From: Isosphaeraceae bacterium EP7
GTDB taxonomy: Bacteria; Planctomycetota; Planctomycetia; Isosphaerales; Isosphaeraceae
Assembly (NCBI GenBank): GCA_038400315.1
Contig: CP151667.1
Location: forward strand, 868,001-932,000
Direction of reading: 5' to 3'
Length of the DNA stretch: 64,000 bases
The notes under the pieces were generated by a model. That model made no database searches and was not told the DNA's origin. It saw only the letters and a list, made by a program, of their open reading frames with translations. The first letter of the stretch is position 1. Each line of letters begins with the position of its first letter. The translations under genes were made by a program, and so were the position numbers. Positions 42,293-50,347 of this stretch are shown piece after piece.

Positions 42293-44567
42293 CGACCCGG
42301 CCGAGGCGCTCGCCGGACGCCTCCACCGGATCGCGCTCGGCCTGTTCAGCGCGCTCGTCGTGGTCCGCGCCTTCTGGCCGAGCGAAGACGCCGCCGAGGG
42401 GAGCGGTCTGACCTGGGTGTTCGCAGTCCTGCTCGTCGCCGGCCTCGGCCTCGTCTCCGCCCTCATCGGCGGGACGCTCCGACTCCGGTTCGGCTGGGCC
42501 GACGCCGCGGTGCTCGGCCTCTTCGCGCTCGTCGGACTCTCCGCCGGCCACGCCGCCGACCGCCGCCCTGCGCTCAACCTCGCCTGGGAATGGGGGGGGC
42601 TTGCCGTCGCCTACATGCTGGCCCGGTCCCTTCCGCGAACCAAACGCGAGACGAACACGCTGGCCGCGATCCTCGTCGCCACGGCCACGGCGATCGCAGT
42701 TTACGGGCTTTTCCAGATCGCCTATGAGCTGCCCACGGTCCGCGACCGTTACCGGGCAAACCCCGAGCTGGTCCTGCGCGAGCTCGGGCTGGAGTCGACC
42801 GGCCCTAGCCGCCGAATGTATGAAGACAGGCTCCTCGGCTCCAACGAGCCATTCGCCACCTTCGGCCTGGCTAATTCCCTGGCCGGCTTCCTCTTAGGGC
42901 CGACCGTCCTGCTGGCCGCAGTATGCCTCGAACGCCTTCGCAAACGGGCTCCGATCGGGCTCATCCCTTACGTCCTGGCCGCCGTCCCTGGCCTCATTCT
43001 TCTCGCCTGTTTGATCGCAACCAAGAGCCGGAGCGCCTACCTGGGGCTCGGTCTGGCCCTGGCCCTCCTCGCCTTCCGGTCGATCGGCGCGATTTCGGGA
43101 CGGACGTTGAGATGGGTGACGCTTTCAAGTTTGATTCTGATTGGCGCAATGGTCGCGGTGGGCTATGCCGCGGGCCAGCTCGACCTCCTCGTCCTCACCC
43201 AGTCGTCGACGTCGCTCAAGTACCGGTATGAATACTGGCAGGGCGCGTGGCGCATCCTCAAGTTCGTCCCCGGAGCGTTCTGGCAAGGGCTGGGTCCCGG
43301 CAACTTCGCGGGCCCCTACCTGATCTACAAGCTCCCCGAGGCCAGCGAGGAGATCAGCGACCCTCATAATCTGTTCCTCGAAGTCTGGACCACCGCGGGT
43401 ATCTTCGCTCTGACGTCACTCGTCGCCGCCCTCGCTTTGACGCTGAGAGCGTCGTTCGGGAAGGCAACCGCTTCGCATGTAAGTGCGGAAGAAGTACCGA
43501 TGCGAGCGAATGCCGATTCGAGCAGGGTCGGCTGGCTCCTCGCCTGGGGAGCCTCGGGCTGGATGCTCGCCGCGACCCTGAATCTGATCAACCCATTCAG
43601 CCCCCTGCTCGGCCCCCTGAATCCGTTCCAGGGCGACCTCTTCCTGCGCTGGATCATCCTCGGCATAGGCTGGGTCGTAGCGATCGCCTTGATCTGGCCG
43701 CTCTGGAATTCCGTGAACTTGCCCGCCGAGAGTGCCGGCGCCGCGGTCATCGCCGTCGTCGTGAATTTGCTGGCGGCGGGAGGCATCGGCATGCCCGCCG
43801 TCTCGCTGATGCTCTGGCTGAGCATGGCCCTGGCCTTGAACTTGCGAGATGACCGGGCCGAGGGCCTTGAACGTCGGCTGGGCCGAACCCCGACTTTCCT
43901 GATCGCCGCGGCCTGGGCCGCCCTGCTCGGCTCGTTCGTCGGCACGACGGTCCCTTACTGGAAGTCCGAGTCGGCGATTGTCGAGGCTGACCGCCAGATG
44001 ATCCCCGGCCGGATGAACTTCGAGCGTGCACGGGGCGCGTACAGCCGTGCCATCAAGGCCGATCGATTCAACGTCCACCCGTGGATCGGCCTGGCCGACC
44101 TGGAGTATCAGTTCTGGCTGAGCCCCGAATCGAAGCGAGATCCGCGAGTCTGGCCCCGCGTCCTGATGGCGATGGACAACGCCGTGGGCTCGCCCCGCAA
44201 CGCCGCGAATTACGGCTTACAGCGACGAAGGGCAATGATCGCTCGAGCCATCGAGGCTTCGCTCGGCGACGCCGCGAGGCCGGGTGATTTGATCCTGCTC
44301 CGGACCCACGCCGAGCGTGCGCTGCGGCTCGCCTCGAAGTTGAATCCGACGTCGCCGTTGATCCATGCGGAATTGGCCGAGTCGAGTGCGGCGATGAACT
44401 TCCTCAGCGTTGCCCAGGCCGAGGCGAAGGAGGCCCTTCGTCTCGATGCCTTGACCCCTCACCTCGACAAGAAACTGCCGGACGAACTGCGAACGCGCCT
44501 GCAGGCCGAGATCCCCGAATGGGCCGAGAAGGCGAAGCAAGGAGAGTCGTTCAACCCGGCGAGTTGA
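42204..44567 (+). CDS. O-antigen ligase (WaaL/Wzy_C)-like membrane protein with C-terminal TPR region
   Basis: The start is taken at ATG 42204, overlapping the previous gene by 89 bp, because no suitable start lies closer to its end. The product has 787 residues. About twelve hydrophobic helices fill residues 35-600. The Wzy_C/WaaL region has T-K-S-R-S-A-Y-L-G-L and the loop G-L-G-P-G-N-F ... S-D-P-H-N-L-F-L-E-V-W-T-T-A-G, the classic H-N-x-x-L-x motif. From about residue 610 to the end TPR-like helices appear (A-R-G-A-Y-S-R-A-I-K-A-D-R-F-N-V-H-P-W). It probably joins or polymerises lipid-linked glycans in the periplasm. Confidence 0.85.
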   Translation: MPRRTPIRTRNLGTPPPFPAFTGATRPPDDDPAEALAGRLHRIALGLFSALVVVRAFWPSEDAAEGSGLTWVFAVLLVAGLGLVSALIGGTLRLRFGWADAAVLGLFALVGLSAGHAADRRPALNLAWEWGGLAVAYMLARSLPRTKRETNTLAAILVATATAIAVYGLFQIAYELPTVRDRYRANPELVLRELGLESTGPSRRMYEDRLLGSNEPFATFGLANSLAGFLLGPTVLLAAVCLERLRKRAPIGLIPYVLAAVPGLILLACLIATKSRSAYLGLGLALALLAFRSIGAISGRTLRWVTLSSLILIGAMVAVGYAAGQLDLLVLTQSSTSLKYRYEYWQGAWRILKFVPGAFWQGLGPGNFAGPYLIYKLPEASEEISDPHNLFLEVWTTAGIFALTSLVAALALTLRASFGKATASHVSAEEVPMRANADSSRVGWLLAWGASGWMLAATLNLINPFSPLLGPLNPFQGDLFLRWIILGIGWVVAIALIWPLWNSVNLPAESAGAAVIAVVVNLLAAGGIGMPAVSLMLWLSMALALNLRDDRAEGLERRLGRTPTFLIAAAWAALLGSFVGTTVPYWKSESAIVEADRQMIPGRMNFERARGAYSRAIKADRFNVHPWIGLADLEYQFWLSPESKRDPRVWPRVLMAMDNAVGSPRNAANYGLQRRRAMIARAIEASLGDAARPGDLILLRTHAERALRLASKLNPTSPLIHAELAESSAAMNFLSVAQAEAKEALRLDALTPHLDKKLPDELRTRLQAEIPEWAEKAKQGESFNPAS

Positions 44568-44579
44568 ACGACTCTCCTT
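44539..44579. terminator. Convergent hairpin overlapping the ligase stop codon
   Basis: A 16-bp perfect stem (AAGGAGAGTCGTTCAA and complement) with a 9-nt loop contains the TGA of the plus-strand gene and ends 10 bp before the stop of the minus-strand gene. No long U-tract. Confidence 0.7.
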
Positions 44580-44588
44580 GCCCCTCGA

Positions 44589-47500
44589 TCAGCGACCCGA
44601 GGATCTTCGGGTCTGGTACGTCTTGAGGTAATCTCTGTACTTGTCGTCCATCGGCCTCTCCCCTTCCGGGCCGAACGGGTAGTAGGGCATCCCCTTCCAG
44701 GGGAGCGGCCCGACGGTGTCGCTGGCGGCCGTGAACGGATCGGCGTCCTTGCAATAGCCGATCGACCTGAGGACGTACGACCGGGTCCAGCCCGGCTTGA
44801 TCGGCGGGAGCCCGGACGCGTCGAATTCCAGCTTGAGGTCGTCGCCAGGACCGACGAGGCAGAGCCGATCGTCATCAGAGCTGACCAAACCCGCGACGTC
44901 GCCATACCTCGTCAAGTCGCCCTGGAGTCTTGCCAGCGGCGCGGGGTCCACATAGTCATAGTCGTAGATCAGCGGGAGTTCGCCATCGGGTGAGACCTCG
45001 CGGAGGTATCCCCGGGCAGAGAGCCACGCGTTCGACACGGGCAGGCTCGTCACCGCCTCGCCAGCCGGCTCCACCAACGCCAGGAACGCCTGGTCGTAAT
45101 AGCATTCCATATTGGTCGTCAGCCGGATCGCGGCCCCCCGCCCCGTCAGCTTCCCTGTGAGGTCGAGCGACATCATCCGGGGCAACCCCGCGGGATAACC
45201 GGGGTGCGGGTCGATGACTTCCCACGTCCCGTCGGCCTTTCTCCGCTCCAGGACCGGCGGCTTCAGGGCCATACCGGCGGTGGCCGCAGCATAGTTGGTC
45301 TGCGAATACGGGTAATCGATCCAGCCCGCAAGCATCAGCATCAACCGATCGCTGGATTTCAGTTCCGTCAGGCGATCGCCGAAGTCGAGCACGATGCCAT
45401 GCTCCTCCGCGTAGCCGATCCACCCGGAGAGTTTCTTGAACCCGTCGGCCGTGCGTCGGTCCCAATGCTCGAGCGTCGCGGACAGGTCGCGGCCATGCAG
45501 GTCCGTGGCCTTCTCCGGCCGGATGGTCCTCCGCCAGGTGAGCAACTCGCCAGTCGGCCGAGGACCCTCGGGCGCAAACCGCTCGTCTGGCGTGGACTCG
45601 AAGCCGGGCGGGCGGTCGACCACATCAAGCGTCAGGTGATCGAGATAGGCAATTTCATCCATGGGTTCGGCGATGGCCAGCCTGAGCTTTCCATCGACCG
45701 CACGAAGCTGGTTGCTGCTGATCGCGATCGCCTCGTCGCGATCGGGCTGACCATAGGTCCCCGGAGCGACCAGGTAACCGAGTCCGCCCCCGCCGAGGAA
45801 GTCGCCCAGGCACTCGAATCGTTTGCCGTTCCACGTGAAAAGTACCGGGCAACTGCCGGTCTTGCGGTTGATCTCATCCTGCACCCGGAGCACATTCGAT
45901 TGCACGTTCAACTCGCACTGCATCGTGCCGTCGGGCCAGCGGAGTCGCAGCAGATCAGCCATCTCGTGGCTGCCCATTCCGAGCACAGCAGGGACCACCG
46001 ACTGCCCTGGCCCCGAGGATGGGGTGGTGACCTCGAGTGGGACATTCAAACCCTGCCCTTCCAGCGTGAGCTTGACCCCCAACCCATGCGGATTGGTTCG
46101 CATGTGGCCGAAATCGGTCAGCCACTTCCCGCGAAGGTCGAGTGCGAGCCACTTCGAATTGGTCAGCCTCGGAATGATCTCGGGTGCCTCACCCTGCTTC
46201 CATTCGATCATTTCAGGCAGTGCATCACCCAGGAAGTCGGCCGTGAAATGCGCCGTCGGCAATGTGATTTCCGGGGAGCTTCCCGGGATCCGAAGGCTTT
46301 GTGCGACGAGTCTGTCTCCGTCATTTCGGGCCCACTGCGGGCCGGCGACGGCCCTTAGGCTGACTGGCAGGAGGTCGGGCCAGGTGTCGAGATCGAGGTC
46401 CACGGCCGTGGCCGAGTTCCAATCGGAGGCCTGGATCGGGACATCCTGGAAGCTCGCGACGACACGATCACCCCGTCCTGTCGTCGCATTCCGCCACGCC
46501 TTGATCGGACCGCCCACACTGGTCTGGACCAGGTCGGACCGACCGTCTCGGTCGAGATCGATCGTGACCAGCCCGGAGACTCGGCCCTGCGAACCGACCT
46601 CGCCCGCGCCGAGCCCGGTGACTTCCACTGTCCGAAAGCGGCCCAGGCGATCATTCAGGATGAGGATCGGAAGTTCGCCTTGCCGGGCGAGGATCAGATC
46701 GAGGTCGCGGTCATCATCAACATCCAGCGCCGCGATCCCGGCATAAGAGCCCGGAGGTCCCGACAGAGCTGCGGCCTCGGGCATGGTCCACGGGGTCAGT
46801 TTGAGCGACAGACCTCCCGCGGAAGTTTTCCCCTTCGGCGCCGAGGCGAGCGGGAGCCAGTTGGAAGGAACTCCCCCCTCCTGGGGCCTGGGGGTCCCGT
46901 CGTTTCGATAGACGGTATTCACCGTGGATGTCGACGGCTTGCCGGGGAGGAAGGCCCGGCGACCGTCCTCGATGGCCGCACCGTTGAGGACATAAAGATC
47001 GAGGTCTCCGTCCTGGTCCAGGTCGAGCCAGCGGGCCATCGGCGAGATCGACTTCGACGGAGCCAGGCCGACCTCGGTCGTCACATCCTTGAATCCGTCG
47101 GCGCCGAGATTTCGTAGCAGGCGATTGTCGCCGACGCCGGTGACGAACAAATCCACATTCAGGTCGGCATCGAAGTCCCCGGCGGCGACCCCAATCCCGG
47201 CGCGGTCCTCGGGAAGCCCCAAGGCCAGGGTGACATCCTCGAACGCTCCGTTTCCGCGGTTCAGAAAAAGCGCGTCCCGCAGCCCCTTCGGGCCGATGAC
47301 GGCTGCCGTGAGATAGAGGTCGAGCTTGCCGTCGTTGTTCGCGTCGAAGACGGCGGTTCCGGGCCCCCAGATCGCCCGCGCCGAGGTGATGATCGTATCC
47401 CGATCCGAGGTTGAATCCGTCACGCTCGACGGGGCGACGAATGGAGCCCAATTCGTGCTCGGGGGGAAGGCCACCTTCATCGGCGTCCGACCAGCAAACT

Positions 47501-48362
47501 GAAGTTCGGTCCCCTTCCCCGCGGGCCTCTCACGTGGGGGTGTCGGGTCGATGACCCGGGCGTATTTTCCCGCCTCGCCGTAGAAATTCTCGGCGGTGTC
47601 GCCGGGACCGTCCGGGGACGATTTCGGGTTGAGCCTGCGCCAGAGTGCGGACAGTTCCTTCTGTTTGTCTCGGTCCTTCGCCCAGCTATAGGCCGATTGC
47701 AGCTTGAACAGGGCCGAGATCAGATATGGGTTCGCCTCGAGCGCCTTTGTGTAGATCTCGATGAGCTGCTTCGCCTGGGGCGGTCCCGCGGGACGCCCCT
47801 TCACATTGGGGTCGGTGAGGGTGGTGCCGACGTGATACCAGGTGTGCCCATCATTGGGGTCGGCCTTCGAAACGAAGACGAAATCCTCGTGCGCCTGGAG
47901 GATGTTATCTCCGCCCAGGAATTCCAGGATCAGGCCGCGGCAATAATGCGCCGGAAGATGACCCGGGTCGGCCTTGAGGACATCGTCGAGGAGCGATAGT
48001 GCAACTTCGAAATTGCTCTTGGACTTCTCCCCTCCCGGCGTCGCCTCCGCGATCGTGCCCGACGTATTGAGGAGTGCGATCGAGAGGTTGACCGAGCCCG
48101 GCAGCCAACCCGGCGCCAGCTCGTGCACCTTTCGGAATGCAGCGGTCGCATCCTCGTATTCGTAGCGTTCCATGTGACCCACACCCGCGAGGTGGGCCTT
48201 CATGACCTCGCCAAGGCGGGCGGCGGGAATCTCGCCGGGCCGCTCCGACGAGACCTCGGGTTTCGGCGGGGCGGCTTCCTTCGCCGTACCGCCGCAACCG
48301 TGGGAGGCGCCGATCAGGACAAAAAGCAAGAGCGACGGATGCCCGAGTCGACTCGCCCACAT
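44589..48362 (-). CDS. Large lipoprotein: TPR + FG-GAP/VCBS propeller + ASPIC/UnbV domain
   Basis: A 1,257-residue protein with a lipoprotein-type signal (Cys at residue 23 in A-S-H-G-C). Residues about 50-260 are TPR repeats. About 310-700 form an FG-GAP beta-propeller with calcium-binding loops D-A-N-N-D-G-K-L-D, D-F-D-A-D-L-N-V-D, D-L-D-Q-D-G-D-L-D and D-L-D-R-D-G-R-S-D. About 750-830 is an ASPIC/UnbV domain (L-G-V-K-L-T-L ... R-W-P-D-G). The last 400 residues are a unique region beginning with C-P-V-L-F-T-W-N-G-K-R-F-E. Such CRTAC1-like proteins are common in planctomycetes and Acidobacteria and are probably surface adhesins or matrix proteins. Function is unproven. Confidence 0.85.
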   Translation of the reverse strand: MWASRLGHPSLLLFVLIGASHGCGGTAKEAAPPKPEVSSERPGEIPAARLGEVMKAHLAGVGHMERYEYEDATAAFRKVHELAPGWLPGSVNLSIALLNTSGTIAEATPGGEKSKSNFEVALSLLDDVLKADPGHLPAHYCRGLILEFLGGDNILQAHEDFVFVSKADPNDGHTWYHVGTTLTDPNVKGRPAGPPQAKQLIEIYTKALEANPYLISALFKLQSAYSWAKDRDKQKELSALWRRLNPKSSPDGPGDTAENFYGEAGKYARVIDPTPPRERPAGKGTELQFAGRTPMKVAFPPSTNWAPFVAPSSVTDSTSDRDTIITSARAIWGPGTAVFDANNDGKLDLYLTAAVIGPKGLRDALFLNRGNGAFEDVTLALGLPEDRAGIGVAAGDFDADLNVDLFVTGVGDNRLLRNLGADGFKDVTTEVGLAPSKSISPMARWLDLDQDGDLDLYVLNGAAIEDGRRAFLPGKPSTSTVNTVYRNDGTPRPQEGGVPSNWLPLASAPKGKTSAGGLSLKLTPWTMPEAAALSGPPGSYAGIAALDVDDDRDLDLILARQGELPILILNDRLGRFRTVEVTGLGAGEVGSQGRVSGLVTIDLDRDGRSDLVQTSVGGPIKAWRNATTGRGDRVVASFQDVPIQASDWNSATAVDLDLDTWPDLLPVSLRAVAGPQWARNDGDRLVAQSLRIPGSSPEITLPTAHFTADFLGDALPEMIEWKQGEAPEIIPRLTNSKWLALDLRGKWLTDFGHMRTNPHGLGVKLTLEGQGLNVPLEVTTPSSGPGQSVVPAVLGMGSHEMADLLRLRWPDGTMQCELNVQSNVLRVQDEINRKTGSCPVLFTWNGKRFECLGDFLGGGGLGYLVAPGTYGQPDRDEAIAISSNQLRAVDGKLRLAIAEPMDEIAYLDHLTLDVVDRPPGFESTPDERFAPEGPRPTGELLTWRRTIRPEKATDLHGRDLSATLEHWDRRTADGFKKLSGWIGYAEEHGIVLDFGDRLTELKSSDRLMLMLAGWIDYPYSQTNYAAATAGMALKPPVLERRKADGTWEVIDPHPGYPAGLPRMMSLDLTGKLTGRGAAIRLTTNMECYYDQAFLALVEPAGEAVTSLPVSNAWLSARGYLREVSPDGELPLIYDYDYVDPAPLARLQGDLTRYGDVAGLVSSDDDRLCLVGPGDDLKLEFDASGLPPIKPGWTRSYVLRSIGYCKDADPFTAASDTVGPLPWKGMPYYPFGPEGERPMDDKYRDYLKTYQTRRSSGR

Positions 48363-48431
48363 GGATCGGCCCCGAGAAGGTGGTGCCCGAGGGGCCGCGG
48401 GCTGGACTTGGTTCGCGTCGGCGAGCCGAGC

Positions 48432-49367
48432 TCAGTCGCGATTCGGGCGATAGATTGGCCTGGTATACAGGTCAGTATAGGCCTCGGCCCGGATGTGGCC
48501 TAGGAGGTCATGCCCCCGCCGTCGCCCTCGCTCGGCGCGGAGTGAGGCGAGGTCGATGGGACCGACGACGATCTTCTCGCCCGGTCCCGGGTCCGCCTGA
48601 CTCAGGATCCGGCCGTCGAAGTCGACGATCATGCTGCCGCCCGGCCAGGAGAAGGGCGGATAGTTCGAGAGGCTCGCCCCCTGATTGGCTGCGACCACAT
48701 AGGCCGAGTTCTCCGCGGCGCGGGCACGATTGAACAGCGTCCACCAATCCATCGGGGGGGTGGCACCCCACGGATCCATGTAGGCCGAGACCCTGAGGAG
48801 GACTTCGGCCCCGCCCAGGGCCAGGGCGCGAATAGCCTCGGGAAAGAGCCAGTCGTAGCAAATTGCCGCTCCCAGGCGACCGATTTCGGTCTCGGTCACC
48901 GGGAACAATGGCTCGTCATATCCGGGCAGGTCGTGGGGGCTGGTGTGGACTTCCCACGGGATCCACGGATTCACCTTGCGATACTTGCTCAGCAACCCGT
49001 CGGGGCCGATCAAGCAGGTCGTGTTGAACACCCGCCCGGGCCAGCGGGCGTCGACTTCCAGGAAGGTTCCGCTCTGAATGTAGATCGAGTGCTGCCTGGC
49101 CTTGGCCACATACCGATCGGTCTGTTCGTTGGGGATGGGGACGGCGAGCCGGTCGATCAGTTCCTCGGCCGTCGCATAGATTGGCGCGGCATGCACGAAC
49201 TCGGGGAAGACGACGAGCCTGATGTCGAAGAACGGGCCGTAGCCGATCACCGCATGGTCGACCATCGCCAGGAGACGGTCGACGCGAGCAGGAAGTTCTG
49301 AGCGGTCTTTTGGGCAGGACAGATCGGTCTGGCATGCTGCGGCGTAGTACCGTTCGATGGTCGGCAT
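48432..49367 (-). CDS. Carbon-nitrogen hydrolase (nitrilase superfamily)
   Basis: A 311-residue cytosolic protein. The Glu-Lys-Cys triad of the superfamily is complete: Glu56 in V-F-P-E-F, Lys131 in K-Y-R-K-V-N, and Cys170 in A-I-C-Y-D-W-L-F-P-E. Members hydrolyse nitriles, amides or N-carbamoyl compounds. The Y-D-W-L-F-P-E context resembles amidases and N-carbamoylputrescine/amino-acid hydrolases more than true nitrilases, but the substrate is not determined. A TPR gene lies 6 bp downstream and the FG-GAP gene starts 70 bp further on the same strand. Confidence 0.88.
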   Translation of the reverse strand: MPTIERYYAAACQTDLSCPKDRSELPARVDRLLAMVDHAVIGYGPFFDIRLVVFPEFVHAAPIYATAEELIDRLAVPIPNEQTDRYVAKARQHSIYIQSGTFLEVDARWPGRVFNTTCLIGPDGLLSKYRKVNPWIPWEVHTSPHDLPGYDEPLFPVTETEIGRLGAAICYDWLFPEAIRALALGGAEVLLRVSAYMDPWGATPPMDWWTLFNRARAAENSAYVVAANQGASLSNYPPFSWPGGSMIVDFDGRILSQADPGPGEKIVVGPIDLASLRAERGRRRGHDLLGHIRAEAYTDLYTRPIYRPNRD

Positions 49368-49373
49368 TGGCTC

Positions 49374-50225
49374 TCAGCGTTTCTCTGGCTCTTGCTTCCT
49401 GGTCGCGTCGAGGAATGCGGCGAGTGAGGGGTCGGCCTTTCGGTCGGTCAGTCTGAGGAAGATATCGCCAGCCTTCCGAGTCTCGCCCGAGAGATAGAGC
49501 TGCGCACCGAGTAGGAACCAACCGTCGCGGTCTCCTGGCTCGGCCTGGAGGTGCGATTCGAGCGCCGCAATCGGCTTGTGGAAATCGCCGGGCTCGCCGT
49601 AGATCCGCCGGATATCGGGCGCCGTCAGCAACCAACCGGGGTCGGTCGTCAGGGCTTCGCGCACGCGGTCGGCCGCCTCGGAATACTTGCCCCGAACAAA
49701 CGCGAGCTGGGCCAGCCGAACCCGCGGCTCAGCCGACGAAGGATTGGCGCGAGCGGCCTGCTCATAACGCTCGCTGGCTCGCTTGGTGCTGCCCATCCGG
49801 AAATGGCGGTCGCCGAGTGTCACGAATTGCTCCGCGCGGGCGAAGTCGACCCGGCGAGTTCGCCGTTGCGTCGGCCTCATCGGAGAGCCCTGCATCTCTC
49901 CTTCATCTGCACGCGGGACAACGACTCCGGCCTGGAAGTCCGGAGGAACCATCGGGCCCAGCATCAACGGAGACGGAGTCGTGACATAGGTCGTGCCTCG
50001 GGGGCCGTACATGCCGCCGTACCAATACATCGACCAGCCGCCGCCGACGGCGCCGGGGACCTGGTAATTCCCTCGAGAGCGATTCCCCGAGGTCGAGGGC
50101 GTGGAAGCACCGGCTGCGGCCTGGGTTGGCGCGGCGACGACGACCTCACCGGCTTCGGCGGTGGGAGCGACGCCCTGCCAGAACATCACGATGGTTCCGA
50201 TCGCGATCCATCTTCCTGAGACCAT
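49374..50225 (-). CDS. Exported TPR protein
   Basis: The start is set at ATG 50225 with GGAGG 12 bases upstream; the longer open frame to 50579 runs into the kinase gene and is not supported. The 283-residue product has a signal peptide (M-V-S-G-R-W-I-A-I-G-T-I-V-M-F ... T-A-E-A), a Gly/Tyr/Trp-rich stretch (about 55-75), and a TPR region from about 125 to the end (R-M-G-S-T-K-R-A-S-E-R-Y-E-Q-A-A-R-A-N-P). It is probably a periplasmic adaptor. Its gene is followed by the nitrilase gene after 6 bp. Confidence 0.75.
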   Translation of the reverse strand: MVSGRWIAIGTIVMFWQGVAPTAEAGEVVVAAPTQAAAGASTPSTSGNRSRGNYQVPGAVGGGWSMYWYGGMYGPRGTTYVTTPSPLMLGPMVPPDFQAGVVVPRADEGEMQGSPMRPTQRRTRRVDFARAEQFVTLGDRHFRMGSTKRASERYEQAARANPSSAEPRVRLAQLAFVRGKYSEAADRVREALTTDPGWLLTAPDIRRIYGEPGDFHKPIAALESHLQAEPGDRDGWFLLGAQLYLSGETRKAGDIFLRLTDRKADPSLAAFLDATRKQEPEKR

Positions 50226-50347
50226 CGCCCTGCCTCCGTTTGCGCAGCGCCAGCGTCCACTGTCTCCAGTATGCAGGTGACCAAGCCCGAGCGCCAAGTG
50301 TGGATGGCCACGACCGCTCGTGTCTTCGAGCACAAAGACGCCCACGG

